Source: Microvirga massiliensis (lineage in GTDB: Bacteria > Pseudomonadota > Alphaproteobacteria > Rhizobiales > Beijerinckiaceae). From it: 51,781 bases of DNA. Positions within the stretch are counted from its first letter, which is position 1, and every line of letters starts with the position of its first letter. Positions 27,320 through 35,575 of this stretch are shown here, piece by piece. Made by a program: the position numbers and the translations under genes. Location: the NCBI RefSeq assembly GCF_001006805.1, contig NZ_LN811355.1:41164-92944 (forward strand). Direction: 5' to 3'. Under the pieces are notes generated by a model. That model was not told the DNA's origin, made no database searches, and saw only the letters and a program-made list of their open reading frames with translations.

Positions 27320-27411
27320 GGTGAGAATGTCACTTGTGTTGTTCTGACTATTACATGCCATCATTGTATAGCTTGGCATTGTAAACATGTCCCTATGCAA
27401 CATAATCTTTA

Positions 27412-27428
27412 CGACAGTCGCACTGTCG
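27412..27428. repeat. Palindrome CGACAGT-CGC-ACTGTCG
   Basis: Perfect 7-bp arms with a 3-bp spacer, inside the AT-rich island, 132 bp before the gene at 27560. Operator-like size. Confidence 0.5.
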
Positions 27429-27559
27429 CAATGAATACGCTTGCTGTGCTGTATTCAGCCCCGCACACTCCAATCATCGATGCCGCACCGAGCGGTGCCG
27501 ATCCCCGGGAGGACCGGTGCGCTTGGAGGCCCGAAGGGGCCAGCAAGGGAGTGTGTGAG

Positions 27560-28393
27560 ATGGAACTGAAGAACACTGCATCCGCCGACATTTGCGACAT
27601 CGTCGATGCGATCGACACGCTGGAGGCAATCGACGCCAGCGCGGTCATCGAAATCCTCCTGAAGGAGGTCGACAACTGCGCCCCCTTCATCGGAGCCTCC
27701 GGCGACGGCTATGATCCTACGCTGAAGACTGTGGTCGAGTTCAGCATCGACGTGCACGACTTCACGCTGCGCGACATCGGGTACACGGCCGAAGCGTGGG
27801 CTGATGTCGTCACCAACAACCGCGGGGACTGGATCGACAACCCGCGCGGCAACTACGAGCTCCCGGAGGAGATCGCGGCAGAGGTCGACAGGGTCCGGGA
27901 AGAGGTCGAGGACGACGATGGCGTCCATCCGCGGGATCATCATGACGAAATCTGGCAGCGCCTCTCGGAGGCCGCCAAGGACGCCATCGGCGCCAGGATC
28001 TCCGAGGCGATCTGGGATTGCGAGGCCCGCGAGGAGATCACCGACGAACTCATCGCGGCGCTCGAGGAGGCCATCGCCAGCGAGATCGCGTGCTGTGATG
28101 AGCAGCTCCAGAATGAAACGGAGGACCGCGAGATCGTGCTCATCGCCCCCGGCAACGACACGATCCAGGCCCAGGGCGTCGATGTGGAAGACGCCGCGCG
28201 CAGCCTGCGGTCTCTCGACCCGAACATCCATGGCCTCGACGAAGTCGGCTGCGGTGGCCGCCATGCGGAGATGACCGCCTGGTCCATCCCGGCTGGTGTT
28301 GAGTGGCTCGCGGGGGACGAGGACCGGGTGATGCGCTGGGGGCGGCACGAGGGCGACTACGTGGTCCTCATGAAGACGGCTGAGGCGGCCTGA
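27560..28393 (+). CDS. Hypothetical acidic protein, 277 residues
   Basis: A very acidic soluble protein (many Asp/Glu, for example REEVEDDDGVHPRDHHDEIW). Order: N-terminal helical segment MELKNTASADICDIVDAIDT; a middle part with VEFSIDVHDFTLRDIG; then LSEAAKDAIGARISEAIWDC; and a C-terminal part with IVLIAPGNDTIQAQGVDVED and EDRVMRWGRHEGDYVVLM. ATG 27560 has AAGGGAG 9 bp upstream. The C-terminal two thirds follow the same order of motifs as the protein at 31154, so the two look like distant paralogues. First of three plasmid-type genes in a row. Function unknown. Confidence 0.65.
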   Translation: MELKNTASADICDIVDAIDTLEAIDASAVIEILLKEVDNCAPFIGASGDGYDPTLKTVVEFSIDVHDFTLRDIGYTAEAWADVVTNNRGDWIDNPRGNYELPEEIAAEVDRVREEVEDDDGVHPRDHHDEIWQRLSEAAKDAIGARISEAIWDCEAREEITDELIAALEEAIASEIACCDEQLQNETEDREIVLIAPGNDTIQAQGVDVEDAARSLRSLDPNIHGLDEVGCGGRHAEMTAWSIPAGVEWLAGDEDRVMRWGRHEGDYVVLMKTAEAA

Positions 28394-28403
28394 GCCCATG
28401 GCA

Positions 28404-28424
28404 GCGGGGGCGCGTGGCCCCCGC
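28404..28424 (+). terminator. GC-rich hairpin between 27560 gene and next gene
   Basis: GCGGGGGC-GCGTG-GCCCCCGC, a perfect 8-bp stem 11 bp after the stop codon at 28393. There is no long T-run, only CCTTCTCC. The same hairpin (with a wobble pair) occurs at the matching position after the next gene. Confidence 0.55.
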
Positions 28425-28518
28425 CCCTTCTCCAGGGAGCCGCGGGGCTCTCTCGACGAGGGGCGATGCCACTCACCAACCGGGCGGCATCCCGGCCCAG
28501 CACGAAGGGAACCGAGCC
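28425..28518 (+). promoter_or_regulatory. Repeated leader module, copy 1
   Basis: The 94-nt leader of the gene at 28519 aligns with the 97-nt leader of the gene at 28950. Shared blocks include CTTCTCCAGGGAGCCGCGGG versus CTTTCACCGGAGAGCCGAGG, then CTCG...GAGG..GCGA, and finally GGCATCCCGGC and GAAGGG before the start codon. The spacing is kept, which suggests a structured RNA or regulatory leader rather than chance. Confidence 0.5.
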
Positions 28519-28824
28519 ATGAGACTCAACACCAGCATCGACCGCATCGCCCCACTGATCCCGGACAGCATCAACTTCCGGACTGTCGCGGGCGAAGAGC
28601 TCGCGATTCATGTCATCGACGGCATCCTCGATAACGAGGACGGTAACGGGCCGGGCACCTACGGCACTTGGACGCCCGAGTGGGCGATTGAATCCTACGT
28701 CCCGGCCGCCACTGCCGAGGGTGTCCCGCTCGAGGAGATTGACGAGGACGAGAGCGCTCTTGTGATCCAAGCCGTCACCGCGGCGCTCGAGATCCTGCGA
28801 GCAGAGGCTGCCGAGCCAGCCTGA
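28519..28824 (+). CDS. Hypothetical protein, 101 residues
   Basis: Small acidic protein beginning MRLNTSIDRIAPLIPDSINF, with WTPEWAIESYVPAATAEGVP and a final Glu-rich helix (ALVIQAVTAALEILRAEAAE). GAAGGG lies 9 bp before the ATG. It is preceded and followed by homologous leader and hairpin modules, so each gene here sits in its own cassette-like unit. No family recognised. Confidence 0.6.
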   Translation: MRLNTSIDRIAPLIPDSINFRTVAGEELAIHVIDGILDNEDGNGPGTYGTWTPEWAIESYVPAATAEGVPLEEIDEDESALVIQAVTAALEILRAEAAEPA

Positions 28825-28831
28825 TCAACTG

Positions 28832-28852
28832 GCGGGGGCCATGCGCCTCCGC
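28832..28852 (+). terminator. Second copy of the GC-rich hairpin
   Basis: GCGGGGGC-CATGC-GCCTCCGC, the same stem as at 28404-28424 with one G:U pair and a different loop, 7 bp after the stop codon. The differences between the copies keep the pairing. Confidence 0.5.
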
Positions 28853-28949
28853 TCTTTCACCGGAGAGCCGAGGGGCGGCGCTCGTGAGGAGAGGCGACGT
28901 CAATCATCGCGCCGAGGGGCATCCCGGCACATCAGAAGGGGGTTGGGAC
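28853..28949 (+). promoter_or_regulatory. Repeated leader module, copy 2
   Basis: Leader of the gene at 28950, homologous to copy 1 over its length, including GAGAGCCGAGGGGC and GGGGCATCCCGGC. AGAAGGGGG lies shortly before the ATG. Confidence 0.5.
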
Positions 28950-29438
28950 ATGGACATCCGGCAGGCAAGCGACATGGCGCTGATCGAGGAACTCCGCCGT
29001 CGCGACATCGCGGTGGTCGCGGTGACGTCCTTTGATCTGAGGATGGATCACGACGCAGACGCGGGACTCGCCGACTGGCTGCTTCGGTATCGCCGGCAAA
29101 GGCTCGAGACGCTGATGGAGGACGCGATTGCCGAAGACGTGCGTGATCTCCTTCGCACTGACGAAACGGCGTACGCGGACGCCAAGGAGGCCTTCATCGT
29201 CGAGATGGCGAAAAACGACGCGGCGGAATACGTCGACAACTACGACCTCATTGCCCCGGGCGAGGCGTTCACCACTAACGGAATCACGGACTGGGCATGT
29301 TGCGACGGGCAGTTCAATCTCTCGATGCGCAGTGCCGCCTTTGCCGTAGAGGACGGAGATCAGGTCGAATACGAGAGGCTGCTCGTGTCAGAGGCGCAGG
29401 CGCTCTTCGGTTCCGGACGCCGCGCCGGAGCCGTATGA
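28950..29438 (+). CDS. Hypothetical protein, 162 residues
   Basis: Begins MDIRQASDMALIEELRRRDI, followed by a helical stretch (DWLLRYRRQRLETLMEDAIA) and a C-terminal part with FTTNGITDWACCDGQFNLSM. The start is fixed by the AGAAGGGGG site and the repeated leader. Its stop overlaps, as ATGA at 29437-29440, the start of a broken XRE-like gene. No family recognised; plasmid cargo by context. Confidence 0.6.
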   Translation: MDIRQASDMALIEELRRRDIAVVAVTSFDLRMDHDADAGLADWLLRYRRQRLETLMEDAIAEDVRDLLRTDETAYADAKEAFIVEMAKNDAAEYVDNYDLIAPGEAFTTNGITDWACCDGQFNLSMRSAAFAVEDGDQVEYERLLVSEAQALFGSGRRAGAV

Positions 29439-29640
29439 CGGCCAACCACAGCGCGTGCTTCCGGGAACGCCGCCAGGCGCTGGGCTTCTCGATCCGAGAC
29501 TGGCCGAGGTCCTGGACAGGCCCGGGGTAGGGTTACTCGGAACGGCCATGCGGGCCGGACCGTGCTGGTCCTACCGCAGCACGTCCTTGATCGGGAGAAG
29601 ATGCAGTTCGAGCAGCCTAGTCGGGACCCCGGGTTGGGTT
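29437..29640 (+). pseudogene. Broken XRE-type helix-turn-helix gene
   Basis: ATG 29437 opens MTANHSACFRERRQALGFSI then RD in the first frame. The next frame continues LAEVLDRPGVG, and the third reads VTRNGHAGRTVLVLPQHVLD. Joined together they give the layout of an XRE/Cro-type domain (RERRQALG-SIRDLAEVLDRP-VTRWEHGRT). At least two frameshifts separate the pieces, so it is decayed. The original was probably translationally coupled to the preceding gene. Confidence 0.5.
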
Positions 29641-30187
29641 GCGAGGCGATCAGGCTGAGGACAGCCTGGCGATAAGGCGGGGCCGCGACCCCACTCACCT
29701 CTCTGGGGAGGCACAGAACAACTCTCCCGACACAGAGCGAAGAACAAGGAGGTGACAACGGGCTTGAGGCCGATGCTGGCGACATCCGAGGGGCGAGGCA
29801 TGGGCCTAAGACTAAGGGTAGGCGTCCGTGCGTATACTCGCAGCCGAAGCTCGGTGGCTTCCGGTGAATTATGAACGAAGTCCGCCTGTTGTCTTGGGGC
29901 TATCCGACTCTCGACACCATCATTGGGTCTGTCGATCGCATCAAGGTTTTGCGGCTCCTGTGCTCGGTCGAGGGTAAGTGAGGCGTTGTGGAGGCCGCCT
30001 CTTCAGCTCTCTGTCAGCCCTCCCAGGGCGACCCAGCTCGTCGATGGTGCTCCGGACATCACAGCCGCATAGCTCACAGGGATTCCCGGTCCCAGGTGCA
30101 ACTCCCCTTTGGCAACTGCTGAATCGTGTGTCTTGCGCACTGCAACGCCATGCTCGGCATCACCAAGTGACGGGACCAGAGTATAAA
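29641..30187. other. Intergenic gap
   Basis: About 550 bp after the broken regulator with no supported gene. The end, AGTATAAAATGG, places a TATAAA-like box right at the next start codon. Confidence 0.25.
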
Positions 30188-30514
30188 ATGGCTCAGAGAT
30201 CAAATGCCAAGGCAGCCGCCCATCGGCAGCGGCAGGCGGACTACCGCGCGCGCCTGAGGGAGGCCCGTGCGCCCGAGAGCGACGACGTCCAGCGCGAGGT
30301 GTTCCGGGTCATCCGGCAGGCCGCGTTCCGGCTCCGAAAGGATCGAGACAAGTGTAAGCTGCCCCACGATCCACACTACAGAAGGTTCGTCGAAGACTTC
30401 CTCCAGAGAGTCTTCGACACTGTCCTCGATCGACTCGAGCGCAAGGGCTACGACCGCGAGAAAGCGCGGAGGCGTCTTAGCCTTGCGCTCATTCCGCCTT
30501 GGCCGGGGAGATGA
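30188..30514 (+). CDS. Hypothetical basic protein, 108 residues
   Basis: Strongly basic and helical: MAQRSNAKAAAHRQRQADYR, ARLREARAPESDDVQREVFR, then KCKLPHDPHYRRFVEDFLQR and a final RKGYDREKARRRLSLAL. Looks like a nucleic-acid-binding helical protein. No good ribosome site precedes ATG 30188, so the transcript may be leaderless or the start uncertain. No family recognised. Confidence 0.5.
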   Translation: MAQRSNAKAAAHRQRQADYRARLREARAPESDDVQREVFRVIRQAAFRLRKDRDKCKLPHDPHYRRFVEDFLQRVFDTVLDRLERKGYDREKARRRLSLALIPPWPGR

Positions 30515-31153
30515 GCGCAAGCGCGGGACGTCTGCGGAATCCTCCTGCCCAGCGGGCCGGCGCTCCCATTACTTCCACTTTCACCGAGTGATCGGACATC
30601 TCGGGTGACGTACTCACTGAGTGAGGTTTAATGCGGGCGGCACGACACAGTGGCTCGTCGATGGCCAGCACGAAGCCTTCTTCATCCCTCCCGGGCAAAG
30701 CTCGACCTTCGGCACAGGGAATCCGGTTGCTGGCACAGTGTTGCAACGTGTCGGCACGTCATCTCACATCAAAACAAGTTGCGCATAAGCGTTGCAAATA
30801 TCTGGAAATGCGATTCAGTACCGGACGGCCTCGGGCGCGATCGTGGGTCGCGAGCCCATCCCGATGCCATACACATGGATTTCAATCTCTGGCGACGCGC
30901 GTGTGCATCGAAGCAAGGTGAGACGAATTGCGCACATCCGTTGCAAATGTCCGAGCAGCCGTTTCGAAGATCGAGATTCGCGTTTCATTGATTTTCGACT
31001 GTCTGTCCAAGACCGTGGGCGACCCCCTCTGTGGGAATGAGGCACTCGTCAATACAAAATGAATTCTCTTGCCAGTGCTGAGCTTCCGCTGAACCCTTGT
31101 AGTGTGATCCCGCAGGCGCGAGCCGGTGGGCGGTTTATGGCAGGAGAGCAGAG
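30515..31153. other. Intergenic gap with imperfect direct repeat
   Basis: A 640-bp gap, AT-richer in its middle. It contains two related 24-bp segments (30779-30802 and 30928-30951). No gene is supported. The promoter of the gene at 31154 should lie at its right end. Confidence 0.35.
30779..30951. repeat. Imperfect 24-bp direct repeat, 149 bp apart
   Basis: Both copies (30779-30802, 30928-30951) begin TTGCGCA, contain CGTTGCAAAT and end TC, with differences confined mainly to the middle. The GTTGCAA core is itself near-palindromic (TTGCAA). Could be paired binding sites. Confidence 0.35.
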
Positions 31154-31969
31154 GTGGAACTGAAGCCGAACATGTCTTTCGACTTGCACTGCGCCATCGA
31201 TGACTTTCGCGAGATGCAGGGCGCGAATATCGAGACCATTGTCGACAGCTTCCTTCAGGATTTCTTGCGGTGCGATCCGTTCGTTCAGAGCGAAGGCGTT
31301 GGGAACGTGCCTACGTTCGCACTCTGGGTGGGGCCTCTCAGGGTTGAGGTGCAGGTCGGCTACACGCGGATGCATTGGAATGCGCTTCTGAGGCAGAAGC
31401 GCTTGCAATGGCTGTCAGACCCGTATCGCTGGGAGATGCTGGACGACGCCGCCCTCACGCATATCAGGAAGATCGCCTCTCAGGTCCGGGCTGACGTCTC
31501 CATCTCAGACGGTGACCGGTTGAACGTGCTCTGGGATCGCCTGTCCTGCACGGCGCGGGAGGTGATCGACGCCGAGATCTCGGAGGAGGAGTGGAATACC
31601 TGTGGCCGGAAGCGCATCCGTGAAGAGATCATCGATACGCTTACCCGCGAAGCCAGGCGCGCCAACAACGATTTCGATCTCGACTTCCGCGTCGACCCGC
31701 AGACCGAGGTCGTCCTCCTCGAGCGGAACTCCAGGCGCGTGTGTGCAAGAGGAGCCGACGTATCCGAGGGGGCCTCTAACCTCGGCGTAAGCATCGGAGC
31801 TGCACTGAAGCTGGAGCGCGTTTCCCGCAATGCGGCTGGAGATCACGTCTACCTCGCCTACTGGGTTCCAGAGGTCATCGAATTTGCCCCCGAAGACGCC
31901 GATCTGGTTGAGCGCTGGGGAAATTACGCGGGCAGCTTCACGTGTGCCCCTGTCGAAGCTGATCGTTGA
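31154..31969 (+). CDS. Hypothetical protein, 271 residues, likely paralogue of 27560 product
   Basis: GTG 31154 is preceded by AGGAG at 7 bp. The protein begins MELKPNMSFDLHCAIDDFRE, continues LWDRLSCTAREVIDAEISEE and EEIIDTLTREARRANND, then VVLLERNSRRVCARGADVSE and DADLVERWGNYAGSF. The order W-x-RLS, I-x-A-x-ISE, E-I-x3-L, V-L, A-x-G-x-DV and RWG matches the protein at 27560, suggesting distant homology. Function unknown. Confidence 0.6.
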   Translation: MELKPNMSFDLHCAIDDFREMQGANIETIVDSFLQDFLRCDPFVQSEGVGNVPTFALWVGPLRVEVQVGYTRMHWNALLRQKRLQWLSDPYRWEMLDDAALTHIRKIASQVRADVSISDGDRLNVLWDRLSCTAREVIDAEISEEEWNTCGRKRIREEIIDTLTREARRANNDFDLDFRVDPQTEVVLLERNSRRVCARGADVSEGASNLGVSIGAALKLERVSRNAAGDHVYLAYWVPEVIEFAPEDADLVERWGNYAGSFTCAPVEADR

Positions 31970-32120
31970 GCGCTGGGGACGGAAATGGGCAGCGTTGGGA
32001 TCCGCCCGACGGAACCGAAGACGGTGCGGGGAACTCGAGACCGGGCGCCTGACTGAGCATCGGCGACACCCCGCTGCTCCGGAGCCGACACTGGTATCAG
32101 AACACTCGGAGGGAGAGACC

Positions 32121-32636
32121 ATGAACGACCGCGAACAAGCAATCGGCTGGAAGCGCGTCAGCGAGCTCATCGCCCGCCATCTGCGGCTGGACATACCGGC
32201 TGACGATCTGCCCGGCCCCTGCGCGGAGCTGTCAGAAACCATCCGGGTCCTCGAGGAGTACGTGGCTCGCAAGGAGCGGGAGGTCGCGGCGGCTCGCCAT
32301 GCCCGGGCGATGATCCGGCGTCGCTTCGTGGTCTGCGATGGGTGGGGGCACATCTTCTCGGAAGCGCGGGGAGACACCGACACGCGCTGGGTCTTCGACC
32401 GACACCTCTGGCGTCTCGCGGCCTTGCACGTCCGGGAACACTCTTGCGCTGACTGGGAGGGAGCCCTTCCGGAAGAGATGGCCGATGTCGAGGACAGTCT
32501 CGTCCACGCGAACGACGGCGCCCTGTGGGACCGTGAGGGCTGGGATCTCGTAGAGGCCGATGACGTCCCGGGCTGGGCAGCAACTGTGTTGCCGCGCAGG
32601 AGTCGCTGTCTGCTCAACCATGCGCCGCAACAGTGA
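32121..32636 (+). CDS. Hypothetical protein with VC-x2-WGHxF domain
   Basis: A 171-residue protein; GGAGGGAG stands 4-5 bp before ATG 32121. Residues 35-66 form a charged helix (SETIRVLEEYVARKEREVAA). From residue 67 the segment RRFVVCDGWGHIF and later DTRWVFDRHLWRLAALHVRE align with RYLVCEAWGHVF and ETVRWVAERHPRRMIAMQML of the protein encoded on the other strand at 33525-34313. The shared C-terminal domain has no name that I can assign. The longer upstream frame is rejected for lack of a site. Confidence 0.6.
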   Translation: MNDREQAIGWKRVSELIARHLRLDIPADDLPGPCAELSETIRVLEEYVARKEREVAAARHARAMIRRRFVVCDGWGHIFSEARGDTDTRWVFDRHLWRLAALHVREHSCADWEGALPEEMADVEDSLVHANDGALWDREGWDLVEADDVPGWAATVLPRRSRCLLNHAPQQ

Positions 32637-33524
32637 TTGACCCGATCGAAGCCCAAGTTCTTGTCTTTCCCAAGCGTCAACTGATTGGGTTTGACCCTGG
32701 GCAGCAAACTCCCAACAGCGTGGATGAAGGACAACAGTACCCAGGGCGTGTCCATCGCGCTTCAATGTCCTTCGGTGAGGTGATGGTGCAGTTGCAAGCC
32801 TCTACGGCTCTCCCATCGGGAGTGACCCAGCGTGTTTGCGAGTACCTTGAACTCCTCGACGGCGCAGCGGCCAGCATCATCCAGGGCGTCCACCTCATCG
32901 GCTCGCTTGCCCCTGGTGACGACCAAGTGAGGGTGAAGCGCGATTGATGTGATCGCGCTCGTTTCCGGCCCCCTTGCCTGACGCGGCTCGAGGGCCTCGC
33001 GGATTCACGGCACCACGGCGGCTTCAGAGGGTCCCCTCTTCAACGGCTCTTGTTTGAGCACGCTGAACTCTGCCGGGTCCCGTCATCGAGCAAGCGGGCG
33101 CCGTTCATACATCGCGGAATTTTCCATGCCGACGCCGTCTGTTTCGAGTTCAACTCAGCGACCAGACTGTGTTTGGCCCAACATGGGATCGCGGTCCGGG
33201 GCCGACCGATGCAGCCCTTATCGTCGCGACCGATCCTGCACCGCTCCGGGCCTCCCAGGCCAACGATCTGCGGACTGATTGAAGGGCGTGGATCGAGGAC
33301 TACAGCGGGCCCCTGCCCGCAGGGCTCCCGGCGAAGCGGTGGATGCGGCAGTTCTGGCCTGGGGCGTTCCCGGCGGCCGGCGGATCGCCTGCGCATACGA
33401 GACGGGCGCATCGCCTCCAAGTCCAAGGCGGGCGTCGGCCGCTGGCCAGATATCAGCCGGATTGGCGTCCCGTTATCCAGGACGCCTTATCGGCGCGGCT
33501 CGGTGAAATCCCACGCGCTGGAGT
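32637..33524. other. Intergenic gap between convergent genes
   Basis: About 890 bp. One stretch near 33290-33470 could once have been coding (AWIEDYSGPLPAGLPAKRWM, then RQFWPGAFP, in one frame), but no intact gene or known family is seen. Confidence 0.25.
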
Positions 33525-34313
33525 TCAGGCCGTATGCCGCCGCTGCGTCAGCCCGTGCCCGATTCCAACAGGACCGATCGTTGACGTTGTGCGTGCAACA
33601 TCAACAGGTGTGCTCTCACAGGTCCACTCCGGCGTCTCGTTCGACTGGATGACCTCCTTCCAGGGCTCGGGTTCGACGAAAATGCCAATCCGGTTGAGGC
33701 GGTTGGCGACCTCGTCCCATTGCTCGTGAGGCAGATCGAACCAGGTTCCGGTCCTGTCAAGCATTTGCATGGCGATCATGCGACGGGGATGTCGTTCCGC
33801 GACCCAGCGCACCGTCTCCCGGCCGTAGAGTTCGTGGAAGACGTGGCCCCATGCCTCGCACACCAGATACCGCGTCGATGGCTTAGGGGGTTGCAGCAGC
33901 AGCCTGATCTCCTCCGGGGTGAACGGAGGCGCACAGAATCGATGTTGGCAGGGATCCTCGCTGCCCATGATCGGCCCTTCTGCAAACAGTTCGCCCTGAT
34001 CCTCATCCTGTCCGCCGCCGCCCACAGGCAGACCCGGCTCGAGGTCCGCGTCGACATCAAAGCGCATGAGCCAGGCACCGTTCACGCCCGCGTACAGCGC
34101 GAGCGTGATGAACAGCTCCGAGAAACCATCCGCACGCAGGTTCTCGAGTTTCATCTCTCGAAAATCTTCCGAGATCAACGACGCGGTCGAGACGACCCAT
34201 CCATATTCATTCTCCATGATGCCGGGATCATTGCCCGCAAGGCTCCGGAGCAGTTCAACATCCCGATCGGTGAGGTGCGCGGTGGAAAGGTCCAGAAACG
34301 GCTGGAAAGGCAT
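33525..34313 (-). CDS. DUF5983-like / VC-x2-WGHxF two-domain protein
   Basis: A 262-residue protein starting at ATG 34313, chosen because GGAGG stands about 6 bp upstream; an ATG at 34367 would add 18 residues. The N-terminal domain (PFLDLSTAHLTDRDVELLRS, ENEYGWVVST) resembles DUF5983, a small plasmid-borne family whose role is unknown. After an acidic linker, residues 148-235 (RYLVCEAWGHVFHELYG, WVAERHPRRMIAMQ, EPEPWKEVIQ, PEW) are homologous to the C-terminal part of the 32121 protein. Confidence 0.62.
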   Translation of the reverse strand: MPFQPFLDLSTAHLTDRDVELLRSLAGNDPGIMENEYGWVVSTASLISEDFREMKLENLRADGFSELFITLALYAGVNGAWLMRFDVDADLEPGLPVGGGGQDEDQGELFAEGPIMGSEDPCQHRFCAPPFTPEEIRLLLQPPKPSTRYLVCEAWGHVFHELYGRETVRWVAERHPRRMIAMQMLDRTGTWFDLPHEQWDEVANRLNRIGIFVEPEPWKEVIQSNETPEWTCESTPVDVARTTSTIGPVGIGHGLTQRRHTA

Positions 34314-34663
34314 TCGGTCCTCCATTCGGATCCATTCAAGGCTGGCGCTGTTCATTGGCCGAAGCAAGCTGCTGGTTGCCCTCCAGAAGCATTGATCTTC
34401 GTTGTGCTGGACGCTCGCAGGTTTGACACGTGCTCGTGGGACGTCGGGAGAACGGGCCGGCTATGCGGCCGCCTCCCCTGCCACACGTCGTTGTCGGCAC
34501 TGAACCGGATCAGCTCGGTGCTCAGGATGCCATCGCGAGGACCGCGCATGTGCGGCGCAATCCATTGCAGGTGGCGCAGACTCCGGCACGGGCCGTGTGG
34601 CTGCAAGCGAAAGCGCCCGCGCACTTCCGTGCGGCGTCGAAGCCTGCATCCAAAACCGCCACC
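34314..34663. other. Intergenic gap
   Basis: About 350 bp between two minus-strand genes, with no supported coding frame and no recognised structure beyond a short GC-rich run. Confidence 0.25.
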
Positions 34664-35575
34664 CTAGCTATTCAGCCGTCCCAGACGACCAGCTACCATG
34701 CCGACTCGCTGTGCCTTGAGGAAGGAGAACTTCTTCGCGACCTGGCGTGCATTCCGCCCACGGCGCCAGGGATGTTCGAGCGGCAAATGCGGCACGAGGG
34801 GCCAGGGCTCGGCCGCTTCGTCCTCCTCATGTGTGCCGATGTAGCTCAGGGCCAGAAGGCTGAACGTTTCGAGGTCCTCGAGAACCTCGCGGAGCACGAG
34901 CCCTGCCCGCCCGACGAGGTCCTCGAGCGGTTCGACGAGCCTGTTTCCAAGATTCCAATCATGTGTCGCCGCTGTTGCCAGTTCGAGCTGCTCGTAGTCA
35001 TCGGTCAGGATTACGGCTCGGTCTTCGCTCCACGCGACGCGCCGCCAGTTGCTCCGGCCGGGCGGTGTCAGGATCGCCGTGTAGTGGATTGAGAACTCGT
35101 CCGCTTTCCCAGGAGCGCTGCCAATGAAGAGGGCACGCACCTGGAGTTCATTTGCGACCCTCAACGCCCGATCCGGAAGATCCAGGTAAGTAAGAGTGCG
35201 AGATCTCGCCTCGAGCCGACCTCGCGTGCGGATTTCGTTGGAAATGCGAGTGTCGCTGAGGACGCTGACAAGATCGGGCGAAAGAACAGCAGCCGTTGGG
35301 TCACAGGGGATACCCAGGACGAAGCGGCCGAGCACCGCGTGCCAGACGATCTTGGAGAGCATCGCGTCCGGGACACGTAGCTGTCCCGTCTGCAATGCGT
35401 TGAAAGCCTCAACCCCCCGTTTCGCAGTGTATTGCAAGGCGCTGCCGTCATCCTGCGTTGCCGCTCTCAGCTCTGCGTCATCTCGGTCATAATCCACGCC
35501 GAGTGACGAGAGCCTGTCCAGCGTTGCCTGTACTTTCAGGCGGTAATCCTCCGCGTGACTGTCTAACCACATCAT
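34664..35575 (-). CDS. Hypothetical protein, 303 residues
   Basis: ATG 35575 is supported by AGGAGG at 7 bp. The protein looks mixed alpha/beta and soluble: YRLKVQATLDRLSSLGVDYD, ALQTGQLRVPDAMLSKIVWH, ARSRTLTYLDLPDRALRVAN, EFSIHYTAILTPPGRSNWRR, ending with a basic tail (VAKKFSFLKAQRVGMVAGRL). No domain recognised. It stands alone between two long gaps. Confidence 0.6.
   Translation of the reverse strand: MMWLDSHAEDYRLKVQATLDRLSSLGVDYDRDDAELRAATQDDGSALQYTAKRGVEAFNALQTGQLRVPDAMLSKIVWHAVLGRFVLGIPCDPTAAVLSPDLVSVLSDTRISNEIRTRGRLEARSRTLTYLDLPDRALRVANELQVRALFIGSAPGKADEFSIHYTAILTPPGRSNWRRVAWSEDRAVILTDDYEQLELATAATHDWNLGNRLVEPLEDLVGRAGLVLREVLEDLETFSLLALSYIGTHEEDEAAEPWPLVPHLPLEHPWRRGRNARQVAKKFSFLKAQRVGMVAGRLGRLNS

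Larger units (their letters stand above)
26694..27559. other. Candidate replication origin / control region
   Basis: An 866-bp gene-free stretch upstream of rep. It holds three inverted repeats (26897-26932, 27289-27319, 27412-27428) and an AT-rich island at about 27320-27430 that stands out from the GC-rich surroundings. The combination of an initiator gene, inverted repeats and an AT-rich stretch fits an oriV, but no iterons were found. Confidence 0.4.
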
